Shown here: one piece after another, positions 54,558 through 64,000 of the stretch
Numbering within the stretch: position 1 is the first letter of the stretch
Layout: every line of letters starts with the position of its first letter
From: Lysinibacillus louembei
GTDB taxonomy: Bacteria; Bacillota; Bacilli; Bacillales_A; Planococcaceae
Length of the DNA: 64,000 bases
Assembly (NCBI RefSeq): GCF_033880585.1
Contig: NZ_CP137624.1
Span: 1,728,001 to 1,792,000, forward strand
Direction: 5' to 3'
Notes under the pieces: generated by a model
What the model was told of the DNA's origin: nothing
The model's input: the letters and a program-made list of their open reading frames with translations, nothing else
Database searches by the model: none
Program-made: the position numbers and the translations under genes

Positions 54558-54599
54558 TTGACTTCTTTAGAACAAAAGTTTATAATTTAAACAAAAGTT
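54558..54599 (+). promoter_or_regulatory. psuK promoter with flanking direct repeats
   Basis: TTGACT (54558-54563), a 17-bp spacer and TATAAT (54581-54586) form a near-consensus sigma-A promoter. Identical 10-mers AACAAAAGTT lie on each side of the -10 box (54571-54580 and 54590-54599), 19 bp apart, a candidate operator for the HTH of the encoded kinase. Confidence 0.65.
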
Positions 54600-54616
54600 C
54601 AGATAGGGGGATTGCG

Positions 54617-55702
54617 ATGAACGACAAGGAGCAACTTGTCCTACAATCGATTCGAGAAAACCCATATTTATCACAGCAAGACATGGCGGAAAAATTAAAT
54701 ATGTCACGACCCGCACTCGCTAATATTATTTCAGGCTTAATTAAAAAAGGCGAAATTATTGGGCGGGCATATGTTCTACCAGAGAAGCAGGCTATTCTTA
54801 CGATTGGTGGGGCTAATGTTGATAGAAAGCTTCATATTACAAATAAAGTTCAGCTAGCAACATCCAATCCTGTAACGGCAAGTGAAAGTGTCGGTGGCGT
54901 TGCACGCAATATTGCAGAAAATCTCGGACGTTTAGGGAATCAAGTGAAGCTGTTGACAACACTTGGGCAAGATGCTGATGCACAAATGATTGAGCAAGCT
55001 AGCCGTGCTTTTATTGAGCTAGATGTAATAGAAAAATTAGAAGCAGAGCAAACGGGCTCTTATACAGCAGTATTAGACAAGGATGGTGAGCTCGTTATTG
55101 CATTAGCTAATATGGCTATTTACGATGCTTTAACACCAAAATTATTGGAGAAGCATACGGCAACTTTAGTAAATGCTGCAGCTATTGTCATTGATTTAAA
55201 CTGTCCAAAGGAGACTGTTGTGTATGTACAGCAGGTTGCAAAGGAGCGCAATATTCCGTTAGTAATCGTCCCAGTTTCTTCACCTAAAATGAACCGAATG
55301 CCCGATGATTTGCAGGGGGTTAGCTATTTTATCTGCAATCGAGATGAGGCAGAAACATACTTGAATATGACTTTAGATGGTGAGGCAAGCTATAAAGAAG
55401 CTGTAAGGGCGTTGCTACAAAAAGGAGTGGCACATGTAGTGTTAACTTTAGGTGAGCAAGGCGTAATAGTTGGAGATAACGAAGGATTACAAAATTACGC
55501 TGCCTACGCCATAGAAGATGTGAAGGATGTAACGGGGGCAGGAGACGCCTTTGTTAGTGCGACTTTACATGGTGTGATGCAAGGCGATACTTTACATGAG
55601 GCAGTGCAATTTGCACTATATCATGCGGCAAAAACATTGCAGGCAAACACGACAGTACGACCAGTAACACAAAACGAATATAATAATTGGAGGAATTCAT
55701 AA
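54617..55702 (+). CDS. psuK: Pseudouridine kinase, HTH-PfkB fusion
   Basis: The 361-residue protein has an N-terminal winged-helix/HTH of ~60 residues ([30 protein letters not shown]), then a PfkB-family kinase domain (~64-355) with [28 protein letters not shown] and the catalytic [15 protein letters not shown]. It phosphorylates pseudouridine to pseudouridine-5'-phosphate for the next enzyme, psuG. AGGGGGATTGCG precedes ATG 54617. Its stop overlaps the psuG ATG by one base (TAATG). The fused HTH suggests autoregulation. Confidence 0.9.
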   Translation: MNDKEQLVLQSIRENPYLSQQDMAEKLNMSRPALANIISGLIKKGEIIGRAYVLPEKQAILTIGGANVDRKLHITNKVQLATSNPVTASESVGGVARNIAENLGRLGNQVKLLTTLGQDADAQMIEQASRAFIELDVIEKLEAEQTGSYTAVLDKDGELVIALANMAIYDALTPKLLEKHTATLVNAAAIVIDLNCPKETVVYVQQVAKERNIPLVIVPVSSPKMNRMPDDLQGVSYFICNRDEAETYLNMTLDGEASYKEAVRALLQKGVAHVVLTLGEQGVIVGDNEGLQNYAAYAIEDVKDVTGAGDAFVSATLHGVMQGDTLHEAVQFALYHAAKTLQANTTVRPVTQNEYNNWRNS

Positions 55703-56625
55703 TGAAACAATATTTATCTTACTCACAAGAGGTTTTAGAAGCAAAGGAAAAAGGATTACCAATCGTTGCATTAGAATCAACAATCATTTCACATGGTATG
55801 CCGTATCCACAAAATGTGCAAACAGCGCGTGAGGTAGAGCAAATTATTCGTGATAACGGTGCAGTGCCAGCAACAATCGCATTAATTGATGGCCAAATTA
55901 AAATTGGTTTATCAGACGATGAGCTAGAAATGTTCGGGAATGCGCAAGGTGTAGCAAAAGCTTCACGTCGTGATTTAGGCTATTTACTAGCAACGAAAAA
56001 AGTAGGTGCGACAACGGTTGCAGCAACAATGATTTGTGCAGAGCTTGCAGGCATCGAGCTATTTGTAACAGGCGGTATCGGTGGCGTACACCGTGGTGCA
56101 GAGACAACAATGGATATTTCAGCAGACTTAGAAGAGCTATCAATGACAAACGTAGCAGTTGTCTGTGCAGGTGCAAAATCCATTTTAGATATCGGTTTAA
56201 CATTGGAATATTTAGAAACAAAGGGTGTACCTGTTATCGGTTATGAAACAGATGTATTACCAGCATTCTTTACGAGAGAAAGCGAATTTGCTGTAAACTT
56301 CCGTGCGGACTCAGCTGAAGAAGTAGCCGCAATGATGCGTGCGAAGTGGGATTTAGGTTTACGTGGCGGTGCAATCATTGCAAACCCAATTCCTGTCGAG
56401 CATTCAATGGAGGCAAGCTTTATTAATGGAATTATTGCATCGGCTTTAGAGGAAGCTGTACAGCAAGGTATTGCAGGGAAAGATGTAACGCCATTTTTAT
56501 TAGGTAAAGTGAAGGAATTAACAGAAGGTAAATCACTTGATGCCAACATTGCATTAGTTAAACATAATGCGAAAATTGGTGCGGGTATTGCCGTATCTTT
56601 AAAAGCAAATGAACACAGTGCTTAA
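55702..56625 (+). CDS. psuG: Pseudouridine-5'-phosphate glycosidase
   Basis: The ~307-residue enzyme splits pseudouridine-5'-phosphate into uracil and ribose-5-phosphate. It matches the PsuG/YeiN family through the stretches [23 protein letters not shown]-type [55 protein letters not shown] and [13 protein letters not shown] 55702 overlaps the psuK stop and follows GGAGG. A pseudouridine transporter is not seen beside it. Confidence 0.94.
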   Translation: MKQYLSYSQEVLEAKEKGLPIVALESTIISHGMPYPQNVQTAREVEQIIRDNGAVPATIALIDGQIKIGLSDDELEMFGNAQGVAKASRRDLGYLLATKKVGATTVAATMICAELAGIELFVTGGIGGVHRGAETTMDISADLEELSMTNVAVVCAGAKSILDIGLTLEYLETKGVPVIGYETDVLPAFFTRESEFAVNFRADSAEEVAAMMRAKWDLGLRGGAIIANPIPVEHSMEASFINGIIASALEEAVQQGIAGKDVTPFLLGKVKELTEGKSLDANIALVKHNAKIGAGIAVSLKANEHSA

Positions 56626-56654
56626 AGTTCAACTGTAAATAGTGGTTTTTTGAT

Positions 56655-57652
56655 AGAGGCTGGGACAAAACCCACCTCTAAATTAAAAAGCCGGTGAAAT
56701 TTTACCATCAGTAAAATTTCACCGGCTTTCAATTTTTTCATAAAAAATAAGGATCACTTCTGATAAAATTAAGTCACCATAACCAAATTATACAGAAAGA
56801 AGGATCCTTATGTTTAAAGATTATAACATGAATCAACTTGTTTTACCGTTGGATATCGAAATAAAATTACAAGAAAATGATATCGCCTTCTCTATTCATC
56901 AATTAGTGGAAAGTATCCCCTCAGAAGCTTTCGCTCCTTTTCTGCAACAAACCGGCTGTCCAGCCTATCACCCACGTATGATGCTCAAGCTCATTTTATG
57001 TGGCTATACCCAATCAGCCTTCTCGGGTCGCCGAATTGAAGACCTGACGAAAGATAGCCTACGTATGATGTGGCTGGCACAAGGCTATCAACCAAGTTAC
57101 CGTACCATCAATCGTTTCCGTGTTCACCCATTGACAAAGGAATTGCTTCGTCAATGTTTCGTGCAATTCCGTTGTCAACTAGTGAAGGAAGACCTGATTG
57201 CGCAAGAAGCCATTTTTATTGACGGCACGAAAATCGAAGCAAATGCGAACAAATTCACCTTTGTGTGGAAACGTTCGATTGAAAAATATGAAGCGAGTTT
57301 GGTGGAAAAATCAAACCAGCTGTATGAAGAATTACTGCACCAACAAATTATACCAGCTATCGAACGAGAAGTGGAAACGCAGCTGTCCATCACTGAATTA
57401 AAGCAGGTGGCAGAAAAATTAGAAGAAGTCGTAGCCGACTATACAGAAAGAATCGAGCAATCCGAAAAGGCACAAGAGCGAAAGCAGCTACGAAGTGAAC
57501 GAAAAACACCGAAACAACAATGGAAGCAAGTAAACGAGTGGATCACCCGCAAACAGAAATATGAACGAGATTTTGCGATTTTCGGCAAACGGAATAGCTA
57601 TGCCAAAACAGACCCTGATGCAACTTTTATGCGCATGAAGGATGACTACATG
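56655..57652 (+). mobile_element. IS1182-family element, right part deleted
   Basis: The left end AGAGGCTGGGACAAAACCCA is of the form seen at the ends of IS1182/IS1272-type elements. A long hairpin and the transposase gene follow. At about 57652 the sequence leaves the transposase and joins a hairpin that serves the adjacent response regulator, so the right ~40% of the element and its right end are missing. Confidence 0.7.
56687..56729. terminator. Long hairpin in the left end of the IS1182 remnant
   Basis: A 19-bp perfect stem (AAAGCCGGTGAAATTTTAC at 56687-56705 pairs with 56711-56729) and a 5-base loop are followed by CAATTTTTTC. It can terminate psuKG and also block outside transcription into the transposase. 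Confidence 0.75.
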
Positions 57653-57673
57653 GGGCTATCCGATTCCGGATAG
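56810..57673 (+). pseudogene. IS1182-family transposase, truncated
   Basis: The N-terminal 280 residues match IS1182/IS1272 transposases: NMNQLVLPLDIEI, YHPRMMLKLILCGYTQSAFSGRRIEDL, LRMMWLAQGYQPSYRTINRFRV and AIFIDGTKIEANANKFTFVWK, ending at KTDPDATFMRMKDDYM. The usual continuation, with the rest of the catalytic domain and its Glu, is lost; the last six residues (GLSDSG) come from unrelated DNA. Full members have about 450-550 residues, so this copy should be inactive. Confidence 0.85.
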
Positions 57674-57676
57674 CCC
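57653..57676 (-). terminator. Short hairpin after the third response regulator
   Basis: GGGCTATCC (57653-57661) pairs with GGATAGCCC (57668-57676). It lies 8 bp beyond the stop of the minus-strand regulator, at the point where the IS remnant begins. No T-run follows on the minus strand, so it may be a weak terminator. Confidence 0.45.
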
Positions 57677-57684
57677 TTAATTGA

Positions 57685-58392
57685 TTAGACGACTGTATTT
57701 TCAAAAATTAAGCGGTAACCTTGTCCTCGCACCATGACAATTTTAGTACTATGATTAGGAATGGCTTCAAGCTTCTTTCTTAAATTGCTAATGTGTACCC
57801 TTAAAGATTGTGTTTGTCCGATGCTATCCTCCTCCCAAATAAGCTGATAAAGCTCAGATGCTGGAAAGATTTGTCCAGCATGCTGCGCTAAAAAGAATAA
57901 AATTTGAAACTCCTTTGTTGAGAGTGATAACGTGATATTGTTAATCGACACTTTGCCTGAATGTATATGAAATTGAAGAGATTGAATGATTGTAGGCTCC
58001 ATAGAATGCTCTACTATGGCATTATTTCCTTTTCTGCGTTGCTGAATTCTATCAATCGTTTTTAATAGCCTAGCTTTATCAATTGGCTTTAAAATATAAT
58101 CTGTTGCCTGCACATTAAATGCCTCAAGCGCATAATGCTCATAGGCTGTTACGAAAACAATATCAACTGGGTGTACCGTTTGCTCAAGTGTACGAGCAAG
58201 CTCAATTCCAGTCATTTCTGCCATATCAATATCTAAAAAAAGAATATCAGGCTGTAAAATCGGGATATTTTCTAATGCTTCTAAAGGGTTTAAAAATTTC
58301 CCAGTAATATGAACTAGGTGGCTTTCATGTAATAATGCCTCCAATAAATTTATCGCTAATATTTCGTCATCTACTATAAAAGCATTTAACAA
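57685..58392 (-). CDS. OmpR-type response regulator 3
   Basis: The 235-residue regulator has a receiver (~1-120, phospho-Asp in LFLDIDMAEM, Lys in YILKPI) and an OmpR-type winged helix (~135-232, STKEFQILFFLAQHAGQIFPASELYQLIW, RVHISNLRKKLE, RGQGYRLIFE). It lacks the BTAD part of regulators 1 and 2. It lies directly downstream of sensor kinase 3 on the same strand, 6 bp away, in contrast to the divergent arrangement of the other two pairs. Confidence 0.92.
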   Translation of the reverse strand: MLNAFIVDDEILAINLLEALLHESHLVHITGKFLNPLEALENIPILQPDILFLDIDMAEMTGIELARTLEQTVHPVDIVFVTAYEHYALEAFNVQATDYILKPIDKARLLKTIDRIQQRRKGNNAIVEHSMEPTIIQSLQFHIHSGKVSINNITLSLSTKEFQILFFLAQHAGQIFPASELYQLIWEEDSIGQTQSLRVHISNLRKKLEAIPNHSTKIVMVRGQGYRLIFENTVV

Positions 58393-58398
58393 GGGATA

Positions 58399-61300
58399 TC
58401 ACTCCTTTCGATTAAAGTGAAAAGGAAATTGAATTTCGACAGTGGTGCCTTGATTTACTATGCTATTAATTGTCATAGAGGCACGCTCATACTTCTTTAA
58501 ACGCTTAGCAATATTGCGGAGACCCACACTTTGGCTATGCTTCATATCGTCTGCAAGAATTTGCTGTAATTGCTTTTGCTCAATACCAATGCCATTATCA
58601 CTAATTTTAAAAATAATTAGTTGCTGTTGTTTTTCAATTGAGATAGAGAGTTTAGCGTCTTCCTTCTTTGTTTTAAGCCCATGGATTAATGCATTTTCAA
58701 CTAAAGGCTGTAGCAAAAGTGGAGGAATCACACAATTTGCTGCTGTTTCATTCATTTGTATATCAAATTGCAGCTGTGATGGGAACCTTGTTTGATGAAT
58801 ATTTACATATGCTTGAACAAGGTCTAATTCTTTAGTGAGTGGCACAAGACTATTTGTATTCTCAAAAGAAAAGCTACTGCGTAAAAATATTGCAAAATTT
58901 GTAATCATCGCTCGTGCCTGCTCCAAATCTAAATAGCTCAGCGATAAAATCGAATTGAGCACATTATAAACAAAATGCGGTTTAATTTGTGCTTGTAAAA
59001 ATGCTGTTTCCATTGTAACTGCTGCTTCCGCAGAATCCTTTAATAAAATTAAATTGCGTACACGTGTTTTGAGCTCGATGATATCAAGTGGCTTATGCAA
59101 GAAATCGTTTGCTCCTGACTGAAGGCTGCCACCATATCCTCTGGACGAATAGCAGCTGTTAACATTAAAATAGGTAATTCTGCAGCAGTGTAACTTTGAC
59201 GTACTTGCTGGCAAATCTCATAGCCTGAAATATTTGGCATCATAATATCTAAAATTAATAAATCAATATTAGGATGCTGCTCTAATTGCTCAAAAACTTG
59301 TAGACCGCTATTAATTGCGATGATAGAATAGTTTTCTGGTTCTAAAATATCAATTAACACCTTCAAATTCACTGCATCATCATCTACAATCATAATTTTT
59401 TTAGCATTAGCCTTTTCTACGATATATGGGAAAGATAAAAAAGGCTTTTGGTGAGCTGATTTCAACATAATTGATGGTGCTTCACTAATTGCCTGTGCCT
59501 TTAAAAGTTTTACAGAGAAAGTCGTTCCTTGCTTAAGAACAGAAGTAACAGCAATTTGCCCTCCTTGTCGCTCCACAAGCTCCTTTGTAATATATAAACC
59601 TAAGCCTGTCCCACCAATTGAATGCTCGGACTGCTGAAAGGCATTGAAAACATTTTTTAACTCCTCCTGTGGCATACCACAGCCTGTATCTTGAATGCCT
59701 ATTACTAAAAAGGCATCATCCTCATAGCAAGTAATCTCGATTTGCCCTTCATCCGTATACTTTATTGCATTATGAATTAAGTTATATAAAATTTGGCGAA
59801 GTCTATCCTCGTCTGCTTGAACAAAGGTGCCCCTTGTAATATGATTGTTGATTTTAATATTTTTCGTGACCGTATAAGAGAGTACTTCAACTGTCATATG
59901 CGTCACCGCAAATAAATCAACAGAGGTGATGCGTAAAGCTAATTCATTGTCCTTAAGCTTTGAAAAATCAAGGATATCGTTGACTAAATAGGAAAGGCGA
60001 TTCGCAATATTAAAAATAAGCGTTATTTTTTCTTCTTGCTCAGGTGCATTTGGCGCAGTTAACATCGATTGTGAAATCCCCATAATACCATGCAAAGGTG
60101 TTCGAAACTCATGCGATGTTTTTGCTAAAAATTCATCCTTCAATTGATCAACCTGAAGCAGTGCCTCAGTCAGCTTGCCTTTTTCTAAATAAGAATCCGC
60201 AAAGCGATGTGAAATATATAAGGAAAGCATTGTTAAACAAATAAATGGTAGCAATGGTGGTAAGGCACTCAGCTCAAGATTAATGTTTGTGTTTAAAGTA
60301 GCCACGATAAAGTAAAGTAAAATGGCTAGCGAGCTTAGTAATAAGTACATAATGCCTGTAGCCCGACGATATATTGCGATAATTTGTACATAGAAAATAT
60401 AAACGATATTGGCAAATACATAAATGGAATTGATATTTTGCAATTGTGAATTAATAGCTGTAGGTAACATCCCTATAAAAATGAAAAGAATACCTATGAT
60501 GCATAAGCCCTTCACAATTTGGCGATTCATATATGGCAGTAACGCACGATAGAAATATAACAATATAAAGAGACCTACAGAGACGCTTGAAATCATCTGT
60601 ATTTTCTGAAATGGCGCATAGGGCATATCAATAAATGCCAGTAAAAGCTTCTCACCATGTGTAAGCGTATAAAGTGCACTAGAAAAACAAAATAGTGCAA
60701 AGTAAAGCTGCTCAATCCCTAATTTCGAATAAAGATAAGAGCCAAAAAAGTAGATAAACATCGTTAAAAATGCTGCCAGTGTAATTAAATCATAAAAAAT
60801 TGCTCCTTCACGCAGCTTAGTAATACTAGACTGATCTCCAAGGAAAATCGAACTAATAATACCGCCACCTGGAGCATAATCAAAATTCGCCACATGAACA
60901 ATTAAATCAAGCTCCTGTGTATCAGGCGAAAAATAAGCAACGTAGGGCGTATTATGCGGTACATAGCTACGCCCATCCACGGGCTCACCGCTATTGCCAA
61001 TACGTTTACCATTGATATACAAGGCGTTTGACATGCGAATTGTATTCGTTTTAATGCCTAAAATTTCTTCATAGTCATCTATTAAAATTTTCAATCGATA
61101 TGTACCACTTGCAAAGGCAGGTAACGGCTTTTCATCTACAGTATATTTCACCCAAGGAGCAGGAACGTCCACTATATAGCTTTGATATGTATCAAATGAC
61201 GAACTATCAACTAATTGATTTGGGATGAATGCCCATTCTCCGTCTAATTGCACAGGAGCATTATTCGAAAATGTATAGTGCCGTAAATCCATCACCCCAT

Positions 61301-61406
61301 TAACTGCTTGAAGCGCAGATGAGCGAGGCTGTGTTAAGAAATAAGTAGCACCTGCTATTAGTAATGTACTAATTAAAATAGTGAGTAATAGTAATAATTT
61401 TTTGAT
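58399..61406 (-). pseudogene. Two-kinase hybrid sensor kinase 3, frameshifted and with ATC at the start position
   Basis: The layout matches sensors 1 and 2: TM1, extracellular 7TMR-DISM-like domain, seven TMs, HisKA, HATPase_c, receiver, LytS-type core and HATPase_c. Here the first core keeps its His (TSHEFRTPL, residue ~432), so it looks functional. Two lesions are seen. One base is missing near 59121 inside the receiver (MVAAF and QSGANDFLHKP are in different frames). At the 5' end the frame opens with ATC at 61404-61406 after an AAGGTGA site; the first canonical start (GTG 61298) would remove the membrane anchor. Repaired, the protein has ~1002 residues. Sequencing error, true decay and a non-canonical start remain possible. 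Confidence 0.85.
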
Positions 61407-61484
61407 TTTGAGTCACCTTCACTTCACCCTATTTTAGTTGGATTATACAAGATATTTTACTAGATGAATAGATGGAGTTTAAAC

Positions 61485-61500
61485 GTTAAGAAATCTTAAC
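61485..61500. promoter_or_regulatory. Palindrome between sensor 3 and the surface protein gene
   Basis: GTTAAGA-AA-TCTTAAC is a perfect inverted repeat with 7-bp arms. It lies ~80 bp upstream of the sensor 3 start position and ~63 bp upstream of the divergent surface protein gene, so it could be an operator for either. Confidence 0.4.
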
Positions 61501-61562
61501 ACCATGATATAGCATGATTCTTTTATACTATAGAAAATATGTCGAAAAGAGGCGAATGTTAG

Positions 61563-64000
61563 ATGATAAAGAAATGGGGTAGCATGTTCATCATTGCAAT
61601 GTTAATTTGGTCGCAATTGGAATTGATATCTACTAAAGCTGCTAGTGATGGATTCACAACAATACTGAATGCAGATGATACATTAACGATAACGGGCTGG
61701 GAGGGCGTCTTTCCAACTGAGGGGTTAGAAATCCCTAGTACATTAACCTATGGCGGTGTTGAAAAAACAGTAACGATAATTGGAGAGCAAGCATTTTTGC
61801 TAAAAGAAGTGAAAAGTGTAACAATTCCATCCACTGTTAAAAAGATAGGGAAGCATGCTTTTTCTAGTAGCAAATTAACGGAATTAAATTTTGAGCAAAA
61901 TTCGGAGTTAGAAGAAATAGCGAATACAGCCTTTATGAACAATGAGCTAGTCACTTTAACAATTCCATCTTCTGTTCAAAAGATAGGTAATCATGCTTTT
62001 GCAAATAATAAAGTAACATCGGTTAATTTTGAAGCATCGTCTAATTTATTGGAAATAGGAAATGAAGCTTTCGTAAATTATTTAATGGAAAATGGAAATC
62101 AAATAACGAATATTACGATTCCTAAAAGTGTAAAAAATATAGGTAACTTCGCTTTTTCCGGAAATAAACTAATGACATTGATGTTTGAACAAGGTAGCCA
62201 GCTTGAAAATATAGGAAGTGGTGCATTTGGACATAATCAGTTAGAAAGTATTTCGCTTCCATCTAGTCTAGAAGCAATAAGTAATAACGCATTTCAATTT
62301 AATATATTAAAGAAGATTGAATTTGCAGAGCCAGCAACTCCACCTATAACAGTTGGTCCTGCCGCCTTTAAATTCCAAAGCGGTATTGTAGAAACACTTT
62401 GGTATTTAAATGGTAATGAATCAACTCCATGGGACCAAGAAATAGTAACAACGGCCTTTACAGCTTACGCTGAGCCGCAAGCACTTCCACCTGCCCCAAC
62501 AAGTATAATGGCAGTTGCTGGGGATAGTATGGCAACAGTAAGCTTCACGTCAACTACCGATAGTGCAAGTGTGGTTACAGGAGATAGTGCAAGCGTGATT
62601 ACAGGCTATAAAGTAAAGGTTTATGTAAATGGACAGGAACAATCTACCTTGCGAGCGACAGGTACACAAAGTCCAATTATAGTGACAGGTTTGACGAATG
62701 GTACAACTTATACTTTTAAAGTAGTAGCGACGAGTGGTCTAATAGATAGCTTGGACTCAGAGATATCAAATGCAGTTACACCAACAGCGCCAGCAACGGT
62801 ACCATCCGCACCAACTATCCACAGTGTATCACCATTATTTGGGTCTGCGATAGTAAACTTCTATCCTGCGACAAGTAATGGAGGAAGTGTCATTACAGGT
62901 TACAAGGTTAAGGTTTATGAAGCTGGTGTAGAGAAGCCAGCATTAGAAACACCAACAACGGAAACTATACCAAATATAGTAAACCTATTAACGGTGGTCG
63001 TGCCAAATTTAACAATTGGACAATCCTATACTTTTAAGGTGGTAGCAACAAATGACGTAGGTGATAGCGAGGAGTCAGCAGAATCGAATCCTCCTATTAT
63101 TCCAACGGCGCCAATCATTATACCGACAATACCATCTGCCCCAACAAATATAACAGCGTTGGCAGGGAATGGACAAGCAAGCGTAAGCTTTGTGGCACCT
63201 ATAAGCATAGGAAGTCCGATTTTAGGTTATAAAGTGAAAGTTCTTGAGGCAGGTGTAGAGAATCCTGCTTTACAAACAATCGGGACAATGAGCCCAATTA
63301 TAGTAACAGGTTTAACAAATGGCATAACTTATACATTTAAAGTCGTAGCATCGAACAGTGTAGGTGATAGTGTAGATTCATTAGAATCTAATGCGGTGAC
63401 ACCTGGTGTAGATACTTATATGGTTACATTCCAAACAAATGGTGGTAGTTATATAGCGCCAGAATTCATAGCACACGGCGAAGGCATTACAGCTCCACCA
63501 GCTCCAACAAGATCAGGCTACACATTTGCAGGCTGGTATAAGGATAGCACATTACAAACAGCTTGGAATTTTGCAACAGATAAAGTAACGGAAAATACAA
63601 CACTTTATGCGAAATGGACTGCGATGCCAACGACAAACCCACCAGTGGTCACATCGCCATCCGGGTCAAATTCAACACCATCTACAACAACTGAAATTAG
63701 AGTGGATGTCGTAGATGCAAGCAATCCCGATGCAGTGCTTGTCCAAACAGTCATTACACGTGAAACGAGCAATGGTATCGTCAAAGATACAGTTAACTTT
63801 ACTTCTGCAAATGCAAGAGAAGCAATTGAAAAACTAGCAAATCAACAAAACAAGCAATCACGTATGGTTATTCCAGACGAGCAACAACAGGTAAGTGAAA
63901 CAAATATTAGTATTGGCAGAGGAGCGGCTGAATTACTAACAACAGCTGGAACAGGCTTAGGCATTGATATGGAGACAGTGAAGTTTGATATTCCGGCAAC
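61563..64000 (+). CDS. Large multidomain surface protein: BspA-type LRRs, fibronectin III, InlB B-repeat (partial)
   Basis: The frame is open from ATG 61563 to the end of the window (over 810 residues, C-terminus not seen). A signal peptide (residues ~1-26) is followed by BspA-type leucine-rich repeats (~30-255; five or six units with IPSSVxKIGNHAFxxNKLxxL spacing), then three fibronectin-III-like domains (~300-620, recurring TGYKVKVYE and GLTNGTTYTFKVVATN), and a Listeria-Bacteroides (InlB B) repeat (~620-690, VTFQTNGGSY, FAGWYKDSTLQTAWNF). The tail is Thr/Ser/Pro-rich. Such proteins mediate adhesion or cell-surface contacts. An AGAGG site precedes the ATG. It is divergent from sensor kinase 3. 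Confidence 0.85.
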   Translation, partial: MIKKWGSMFIIAMLIWSQLELISTKAASDGFTTILNADDTLTITGWEGVFPTEGLEIPSTLTYGGVEKTVTIIGEQAFLLKEVKSVTIPSTVKKIGKHAFSSSKLTELNFEQNSELEEIANTAFMNNELVTLTIPSSVQKIGNHAFANNKVTSVNFEASSNLLEIGNEAFVNYLMENGNQITNITIPKSVKNIGNFAFSGNKLMTLMFEQGSQLENIGSGAFGHNQLESISLPSSLEAISNNAFQFNILKKIEFAEPATPPITVGPAAFKFQSGIVETLWYLNGNESTPWDQEIVTTAFTAYAEPQALPPAPTSIMAVAGDSMATVSFTSTTDSASVVTGDSASVITGYKVKVYVNGQEQSTLRATGTQSPIIVTGLTNGTTYTFKVVATSGLIDSLDSEISNAVTPTAPATVPSAPTIHSVSPLFGSAIVNFYPATSNGGSVITGYKVKVYEAGVEKPALETPTTETIPNIVNLLTVVVPNLTIGQSYTFKVVATNDVGDSEESAESNPPIIPTAPIIIPTIPSAPTNITALAGNGQASVSFVAPISIGSPILGYKVKVLEAGVENPALQTIGTMSPIIVTGLTNGITYTFKVVASNSVGDSVDSLESNAVTPGVDTYMVTFQTNGGSYIAPEFIAHGEGITAPPAPTRSGYTFAGWYKDSTLQTAWNFATDKVTENTTLYAKWTAMPTTNPPVVTSPSGSNSTPSTTTEIRVDVVDASNPDAVLVQTVITRETSNGIVKDTVNFTSANAREAIEKLANQQNKQSRMVIPDEQQQVSETNISIGRGAAELLTTAGTGLGIDMETVKFDIPA

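Overview
The window is low-GC Gram-positive DNA of the Bacillaceae/Planococcaceae type. Purine-rich Shine-Dalgarno sites are strong, TTG and GTG starts are frequent, and prkA, yhbH, spoVR and yunC point to a spore-former. A neighbouring D-aspartate ligase and aspartate racemase predict an L-Lys-D-Asp (A4alpha) peptidoglycan bridge, the trait that defines Lysinibacillus, so a Lysinibacillus-like organism is my best inference. I saw no rRNA, tRNA, prophage or CRISPR array.

Layout. 0-12 kb: an XRE regulator, an orphan HsdS-like protein in operon with a diguanylate cyclase, the prkA/yhbH/spoVR stress-sporulation set (interrupted by an inverted hydrolase), yunC, an RNase J and a radical SAM/SPASM protein. 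12-21.3 kb: two tandem paralogous divergent pairs, each a ~1020-residue two-kinase hybrid sensor with its own REC-wHTH-BTAD response regulator. 21-34 kb: D-Asp ligase/racemase, a YfmL-like DEAD-box helicase, an M29 aminopeptidase, an SGNH hydrolase, a peptide ABC transporter and an IS3-family element. 34.9-35.4 kb: a small unrecognised unit of a 3-TM membrane protein and a 45-residue secreted peptide. 35.6-44.2 kb: sbcDC, two small proteins and the fruRKA operon. 44.3-54.2 kb: two 7TM-PAS-GGDEF proteins, methionine aminopeptidase, PPK2, a GNAT enzyme, carbonic anhydrase, a second M29 aminopeptidase and motAB. 54.2-64 kb: a 300-bp tandem repeat array, the pseudouridine psuK-psuG operon, an IS1182 remnant, a third sensor/regulator pair, and the 5' part of a large surface protein that runs off the window.

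The most interesting signals are these. (1) A 20-bp-period intergenic repeat family is present: an exact 15-unit, 300-bp array with strictly alternating subtypes, a 3-unit copy 10 kb away, and a related 21-bp array. (2) Two giant hybrid kinases have lost the phospho-acceptor His of their first kinase core (H to Y and H to N) while keeping its ATP-binding motifs and a second LytS-like kinase. (3) Three genes appear to start at ATT or ATC. (4) There is a two-gene small-peptide/membrane-protein unit. (5) Three family-length genes (fruA, a GGDEF gene, the third sensor kinase) are each broken by one single-base indel, which may be biology or assembly error and should be settled first.

Functionally the window is rich in signalling: three sensor/regulator pairs, three GGDEF proteins and the PrkA kinase. 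These sit beside peptide uptake and degradation, cell-wall bridge synthesis, fructose and pseudouridine catabolism, DNA repair and the flagellar stator.
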